Shown: piece after piece, positions 5,721 through 9,824 of the stretch | Layout of the letters: the number at the start of each line of letters is the position of its first letter | Position numbering within the stretch: the stretch's first letter is position 1 | From: Rhodoferax sp. | GTDB lineage: Bacteria > Pseudomonadota > Gammaproteobacteria > Burkholderiales > Burkholderiaceae_C | Direction: 5' to 3' | Length of the DNA: 9,824 nt | Assembly (NCBI GenBank): GCA_028292305.1 | Contig: JAQGMQ010000327.1 | Span: 1-9,824, forward strand | Made by a program: the position numbers and the translations under genes | The notes under the pieces: model-generated | Database searches by the model: none | Told to the model about the DNA's origin: nothing | What the model saw: the letters and a program-made list of their open reading frames with translations, nothing else

Positions 5721-7694
5721 GTGGCTACTTCTTTCAACGAGCAATTCGGCCAATACGGTGCCTGGCGACGCGAGTTCGCTTTGCGGCTCAAGCTGTTGTC
5801 GGCGTGGATGAAGGAGCACGCGCTGCTGGATTCAGCGGTGCAGGAACGGCTGCGCCGGCTCGAAGACCAGATGCGCAGCGACAAGGTCAGCGTGGCCTTC
5901 GTCGCAGAGTTTTCGCGCGGCAAGTCGGAATTGATCAATGCCGTGTTCTTCGCCAGTTACGGCCGGCGCATCATGCCCGCCGGCGCCGGCCGCACCACCA
6001 TGTGCCCGACCGAGCTGGGATTCGATCCCCTGCTGCCGCCCAGCCTGCGCCTGTTGCCCATCACATCGCGGCTGGACGCGCGTTCGCTCATGGACTGGCG
6101 CCAGTCGCCCGAGGAATGGACCGAGGTCAAGCTCGACGTGCACGACCCGGCGCAGCTGGCCAGCGCGCTGACCAAGGTCACCGAGGTGCGCAGCGTGCCG
6201 ATCGAGGAAGCCCGCGCGCTTGGCTTCTGGCACGACGACCTGCCCGACGACAACCCGCTGCGCGACGCCGGCGGTCGCGTCGAAGTGCCGCGCTGGCGCC
6301 ACGCGCTGGTCAACATCGCCCACCCGTTGCTGCAGCAGGGCTTGGTGATCCTGGACACGCCGGGCCTGAACGCCGTGGGCGCCGAGCCCGAGCTCACCAT
6401 CAACCTCATCGCCCAGGCGCATGCGGTGGTGTTCATCCTGGCCGCCGATGCCGGCGTGACCAAGTCCGACATGGCGGTGTGGCGCGAACACCTGAGCGGC
6501 GAAGCCACACACGCCAACGCGCGTCTCGTGGTGCTGAACAAGATCGACACCTTGTGGGACGCGCTGAGCACGCCGGACGACATCGCCCGGCAGATCGACC
6601 AGCAGCGCGCCTCGTCGGCGGCCATGCTCGGTGTGGACATGGACCGCGTGATGGCCGTCTCCGCGCAAAAGGGCTTGCTCGCCAAGATCAGCGCCGACGA
6701 CGCCTTGCTGCAGGACAGCGGCCTGCCGGCGCTCGAGTCGCTGCTGGGCAAGGGCATCCTCGGCGAGCGGCAGAGCATATTGCGCGCCGTGGTGGCGCGC
6801 GGCATCGCCGAATTGCGCGTGGAGACCAGCCGGGTCATCCAGATGCGGCGGCGTGAGCTCTCCGAGCAGAAGATCGAGTTGCAGGGCCTGGGTGGCAAGA
6901 ACACCGCGGTCATCAAGAGCATGCGGCTGCGCATCGAACAGGAAAAGCTTGAATTCGACATCGGCAACGCCAAGATCCACGCCGTGCGTTCGGTGCAGCA
7001 CAAGCTGCTGGGCGACGTGTTCACGCTGCTGGGCAGCCGGTCGCTGAAAACCGAGATGGCGGCTTTGGCTACGGCCTTGCAGAAGCCCGGCTTCAAGCTG
7101 GCCGCCAAGGGGGTCTATGCCGAAACCTTTACCCGGCTGCGGGCCAACCTGGACCGCGCCAGGGCGCACAGCCTCGAGATCCAGAACATGCTGGCCGCCA
7201 CGTTCCGCCAGCTGAACGCCGAATACGGCTTTTCGCTGCAGGCGCCGGCCGAACCCGACGTCGTGCGCTTCGACAACGAGCTGAAGCAGATCGAGCACAG
7301 CCACCTGCGTTACCTGGGCCTGGGCCACGCGCTGCGGCTGGCGCAACCCGAATTCGCGCAGCGCCTGGTGCGCGCGCTCACCACCCGTTTGCGCGCGGTG
7401 TACGAGGCCGCCTTCGCCGAAGTCGAACTCTGGAGCAAGACCGCTGCCGCACAACTCGAAGCGCAATTGCAGGAACGGCGCACCAGCTTCGGCCGCCGCA
7501 TCGACGCCATCGACCGCATCCAGCAAGCCGCCGGCGGCCTGGACGAACGCGTGGCCGAAATCGAAGGCCAGGAGGCCGTGCTGGGCCAGTTGGAGACACG
7601 TCTGCAGTTGCTGACTTCTTACTTCCTCTCGACGGGTGCGGCGCTGCAGGATGCGTCCGATCCGCCCGGGTCAACCCATCCTGCCGCTTCATGA
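5721..7694 (+). CDS. dynamin-like GTPase, function unknown
   Basis: The 657-residue protein has one GTPase domain. G1 is A62-EFSRG-K68-S69 (Ala replaces the usual first Gly). G2 threonines are T92/T93, G3 is DTPG at 212-215, G4 is NKID at 273-276, and a G5-like SAQK is at 314-317. About 60 mostly helical residues come before the P-loop. The C-terminal half is long, helical and charged, with coiled-coil character, as in bacterial dynamins. No transmembrane segment or signal peptide is seen, so it is probably cytosolic and at most peripherally membrane-bound. The start is GTG 5721; the open frame extends 60 codons upstream but overlaps mutM in another frame, and no ATG lies between. No clear Shine-Dalgarno precedes it. 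Its TGA overlaps the mutY ATG. The role is unknown; links to DNA repair come only from context. Confidence 0.88.
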   Translation: MATSFNEQFGQYGAWRREFALRLKLLSAWMKEHALLDSAVQERLRRLEDQMRSDKVSVAFVAEFSRGKSELINAVFFASYGRRIMPAGAGRTTMCPTELGFDPLLPPSLRLLPITSRLDARSLMDWRQSPEEWTEVKLDVHDPAQLASALTKVTEVRSVPIEEARALGFWHDDLPDDNPLRDAGGRVEVPRWRHALVNIAHPLLQQGLVILDTPGLNAVGAEPELTINLIAQAHAVVFILAADAGVTKSDMAVWREHLSGEATHANARLVVLNKIDTLWDALSTPDDIARQIDQQRASSAAMLGVDMDRVMAVSAQKGLLAKISADDALLQDSGLPALESLLGKGILGERQSILRAVVARGIAELRVETSRVIQMRRRELSEQKIELQGLGGKNTAVIKSMRLRIEQEKLEFDIGNAKIHAVRSVQHKLLGDVFTLLGSRSLKTEMAALATALQKPGFKLAAKGVYAETFTRLRANLDRARAHSLEIQNMLAATFRQLNAEYGFSLQAPAEPDVVRFDNELKQIEHSHLRYLGLGHALRLAQPEFAQRLVRALTTRLRAVYEAAFAEVELWSKTAAAQLEAQLQERRTSFGRRIDAIDRIQQAAGGLDERVAEIEGQEAVLGQLETRLQLLTSYFLSTGAALQDASDPPGSTHPAAS

Positions 7695-8761
7695 CTTCAG
7701 CCGCATCCGCCGGGGCTGGCCCGGGCGTGGCCGAACGGGTCGTGCGCTGGCAGGCCACGCACGGCCGCCACCAGCTTCCGTGGCAGAACACGCGCGATCC
7801 GTACCGCGTGTGGCTGTCGGAGATCATGCTGCAGCAGACGCAGGTGAGCGCGGTGCTCGAATATTTTCCGCGCTTCCTGCAGCGCTTTCCGGACGTGGCG
7901 GCGCTGGCCGTGGCGCAGCAGGACGACGTGCTGGCCTTATGGAGCGGCTTGGGTTATTACAGCCGCGCGCGCAACCTGCACAAGTGCGCGCAACGGGTGA
8001 TGACATTGCACGGGGGCCGCTTCCCCGGCACGGCGCTCGAATTGCAGATGTTGCCCGGCATCGGGCGCTCCACCGCCGCGGCCATTGCGTCGTTCTGTTA
8101 TGGCGAGCGCGCGGCCATTCTGGATGGCAACGTGAAACGGGTGTTGACGCGCGTGCTCGGCTTCGATGCCGATTTGTCGATGGCCGCCAGCGAGCGCAGG
8201 CTTTGGGATCAGGCCACGTCTTTGTTGCCGCATGAAGATCTTGACTTGGCCATGCCGCGCTACACCCAGGGCCTGATGGACCTGGGCGCCACGGTGTGCC
8301 TGGCGCGTCATCCATCTTGCCTGCTGTGCCCGCTGCAGGACATCTGCGTCGGCTACCGTTCGGGCCATCCGCAGCGCTTTCCGGTGAAGACGAAAAAGCT
8401 CAAGCGCAGCGCCGAATCGTGGTGGCTGCTGTGGGCGCGCGATGCCGAGGGCCGGGTGTGGCTGGAGCGGCGCCCCGATGCGGGGGTCTGGGCCGGCCTG
8501 TTCTGCCTGCCGGTGTTCAGCAGCCGCGAGGCGCTGGCGGCCACACACCCGGCCAGTGACAGCGCGGCGGCCGAAGACCATGCGCCGTTTCTGCACGTGC
8601 TGACCCACAAGGATCTGCACCTGCATCCGGTTGCGGTGCTGTGGCCAAACGGCATGGCGCCGAGCGCCAACGGCCAGTGGGTGGAATCGGCGCGCTGGCC
8701 CGATGTCGGGCTGCCCGCGCCGGTGCGCAAATTGCTGGAAGCCTCGGCCCTGGAGGATTAG
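7691..8761 (+). CDS. mutY: A/G-specific adenine glycosylase MutY
   Basis: MutY removes adenine mispaired with 8-oxoguanine, the second line of the GO system after MutM. The 356 residues match the full-length family. Visible: catalytic E44 in SEIMLQQTQV, the helix-hairpin-helix LPGIG (121-125), catalytic D145 in ILDGNVKRV, and the four Fe-S cysteines 203, 210, 213 and 219 with the exact C-X6-C-X2-C-X5-C spacing. A NUDIX-like C-terminal domain begins near 243 (WWLLWARD). The loop that recognises 8-oxoguanine, FSH in the E. coli protein, reads L304-T305-H306. The start is fixed by ATGA overlap with the GTPase gene, implying translational coupling. The gene converges on rapZ across a long palindrome. 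Confidence 0.97.
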   Translation: MTSAASAGAGPGVAERVVRWQATHGRHQLPWQNTRDPYRVWLSEIMLQQTQVSAVLEYFPRFLQRFPDVAALAVAQQDDVLALWSGLGYYSRARNLHKCAQRVMTLHGGRFPGTALELQMLPGIGRSTAAAIASFCYGERAAILDGNVKRVLTRVLGFDADLSMAASERRLWDQATSLLPHEDLDLAMPRYTQGLMDLGATVCLARHPSCLLCPLQDICVGYRSGHPQRFPVKTKKLKRSAESWWLLWARDAEGRVWLERRPDAGVWAGLFCLPVFSSREALAATHPASDSAAAEDHAPFLHVLTHKDLHLHPVAVLWPNGMAPSANGQWVESARWPDVGLPAPVRKLLEASALED

Positions 8762-8789
8762 CGGAAACCTCAGGCCCGGCAAGCGCTTG

Positions 8790-8931
8790 GCAGGCTGTTG
8801 AAAAGCGTAGCGAGGAAGGCCAGCTGCAAGGCGCCGGGAGCGCAGGAACCGGAGCGTACTGGTGTACGTGAGGATTCCGAGCACCGTGCAACGCCGCGGA
8901 TGGCCTCCGCAGTAGCTTTGCACCAGCCTGC
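8790..8931 (+). repeat. 142-bp imperfect palindromic element B between mutY and rapZ
   Basis: The ends are 17-bp inverted repeats matching at 15 positions (8790-8806 and 8915-8931). The centre is CGTAC-TGGT-GTACG at 8855-8868, and intermediate segments (GGCCA near 8818 with TGGCC near 8901, GGAA near 8846 with TTCC near 8875) also pair. The whole element can therefore fold as one long, interrupted hairpin or cruciform. It shares CGTAGCGAG, CGTAC-N4-GTACG and GAGGA with element A at 129-243. It begins 28 bases after the mutY stop and its last base is part of the rapZ stop codon. No ORF is inside and no clear target-site duplication flanks it. It may act as a bidirectional terminator of the convergent genes. 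Confidence 0.7.
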
Positions 8932-9824
8932 TAGAAAATCGTAGAGCCCGACTTCAGCCCTTCGGACTGGCCGTGGAAGCTGCCGCGGGCATCGAGTTCG
9001 CGGTGCCGCTTCAGCGTGACCCAGCGGTTGCTGAATGCCGCGGCCAGCCGTTCCACCAGGTACACCGACCGGTGTTGACCGCCGGTGCAGCCGATGCCCA
9101 CCGTGACATAGCTGCGGTGGTCGCGCGCCAGCAACTCGAGCCAGTGTGAAAGAAACTGTTCGATGTGGCTGAACATCTGGGCCACGTCACGGCTCTGGCG
9201 CAAAAATTTGGCCACCGGCTCGTCGCAGCCGGTGAGCGGTCGCAGGTCGGCCTCGTAGTGTGGATTGGGCAACATGCGCACGTCGAACACGTAGTCGGCA
9301 TCCAGCGGAATGCCGCGCTTGAAAGCGAACGACTCGAACACCAGCGTCAGCTGGCTCGCATCCGACGCCACCAGCGACTTGATGTAGCCCTGCAACTGCG
9401 ACGAACGGATGATGCTGGTGTCGATCACATGGCCCTGCTCACGCAGGTCGGACAGCAGCTCGCGTTCGAGTTCGATGGCTTCGAACAACGCATGCTGCTG
9501 GTCCATCAGCTCGGAGCGCGACAGCGGGTGTTTGCGCCGCGTCTCCGAGTAACGCCGCACCAGGGTGTCGGTGGCGGCATCCAGAAACAGCAGCTTGATC
9601 TCGACCCCGTTGCGGCGCAGGGTCTCCAGCTGCTGCGGCACCAGTGGCAGCGAGGTGGCGCTGCGCACGTCCATGGCGATCGCCACCTTGGCCGTGCCCT
9701 GCGTCTGTTCAAGTTTGACGAAGGTCAGCAGCAGCTCGGGCGGCAGGTTGTCGACGCAATAAAAACCCGCGTCCTCGAGCGCGTGCAGAGCGACGGATTT
9801 GCCGGAGCCCGACATGCCGGTGAT
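8931..9824 (-). CDS. rapZ: RapZ (YvcJ-type) nucleotide-binding RNase adapter, 5' end missing
   Basis: RapZ-family proteins bind nucleotides through an N-terminal P-loop domain. In enterobacteria they guide RNase E to the small RNA GlmZ, controlling GlmS and amino-sugar supply; outside that group the role is less certain. The window shows 297 residues, entering at ITGMSGSGKS, so only about 5-8 N-terminal residues are missing (ATG 9815 is internal, not the start). Walker A is GMSGSGKS (visible residues 3-10). VIDTSII is a likely Walker B. DVRMLPNPHYEADLRPLTG and GCTGGQHRSV (245-254) are family signatures. The tail after HRELDA (DARG...STIF, about 18 residues) seems longer than usual and stops at the edge of the palindrome. 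The gene converges with mutY. In beta-proteobacteria hprK and ptsN usually lie upstream, here outside the window. Confidence 0.95.
   Translation of the reverse strand: MTGMSGSGKSVALHALEDAGFYCVDNLPPELLLTFVKLEQTQGTAKVAIAMDVRSATSLPLVPQQLETLRRNGVEIKLLFLDAATDTLVRRYSETRRKHPLSRSELMDQQHALFEAIELERELLSDLREQGHVIDTSIIRSSQLQGYIKSLVASDASQLTLVFESFAFKRGIPLDADYVFDVRMLPNPHYEADLRPLTGCDEPVAKFLRQSRDVAQMFSHIEQFLSHWLELLARDHRSYVTVGIGCTGGQHRSVYLVERLAAAFSNRWVTLKRHRELDARGSFHGQSEGLKSGSTIF

Noticed and set aside
5832..7526. 564-codon open frame on the minus strand opposite the GTPase gene
   Set aside because: It mirrors the third-codon GC bias of the real gene, is rich in H/Q/R/G/A without recognisable motifs, and the opposite strand carries all GTPase motifs.
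7691..8761. MutY lacking 8-oxoguanine recognition because FSH reads LTH
   Set aside because: The His and a hydroxyl residue are kept, and I recall the LTHKDLHLHP wording as common in betaproteobacterial MutY; all catalytic and Fe-S residues are present.
8762..8940. Element B as an insertion sequence with target-site duplication
   Set aside because: No transposase frame and no direct repeats flank it; it is called only a palindromic repeat.

Overview
The window reads as high-GC betaproteobacterial chromosome, most like the Comamonadaceae (Acidovorax/Polaromonas/Rhodoferax type). The basis is protein resemblance from memory (IspE, PrsA, MutY and RapZ wording), the L25 start MKFVAFERN and the gene order; no search was run. 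It is housekeeping DNA: eight protein genes (two cut by the window ends), one tRNA, and several non-coding palindromes. No transposase, integrase, phage gene or CRISPR array was seen.

Left half (1-4694, all on the minus strand). The order of transcription is: a secreted TPR protein, lolB (lipoprotein insertion into the outer membrane), ispE (isoprenoid precursor kinase), tRNA-Gln(UUG), prs (PRPP synthase), and the first codons of rplY (ribosomal protein L25). TPR-lolB-ispE are packed with a 4-base stop/start overlap and a 4-base gap, so they are probably translationally coupled. The same order, including tRNA-Gln, is known around PA4667-PA4671 of Pseudomonas aeruginosa, where the TPR gene is lbcA. 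Two RNA hairpins lie between ispE and the tRNA. A 115-bp imperfect palindrome and a possible terminator lie between prs and rplY.

Right half. A 125-bp divergent spacer separates the TPR gene from mutM (8-oxoguanine glycosylase, plus strand). An 85-base gap with a possible extended -10 promoter follows, then a large single-GTPase dynamin-like protein whose stop overlaps the mutY start (ATGA). The two base-excision enzymes of the 8-oxoguanine (GO) system therefore flank an uncharacterised dynamin-like GTPase. mutY converges on rapZ (minus strand, 5' end beyond the window). A 142-bp long imperfect palindrome fills most of the gap between them and supplies the last base of the rapZ stop codon.

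The most interesting items are the dynamin-like gene inside the GO repair locus, two related full-length palindromes placed 26 and 28 bases after the stops of prs and mutY, the cysteine-free LbcA-like protein, and the hairpins and composition change at the 3' end of ispE.
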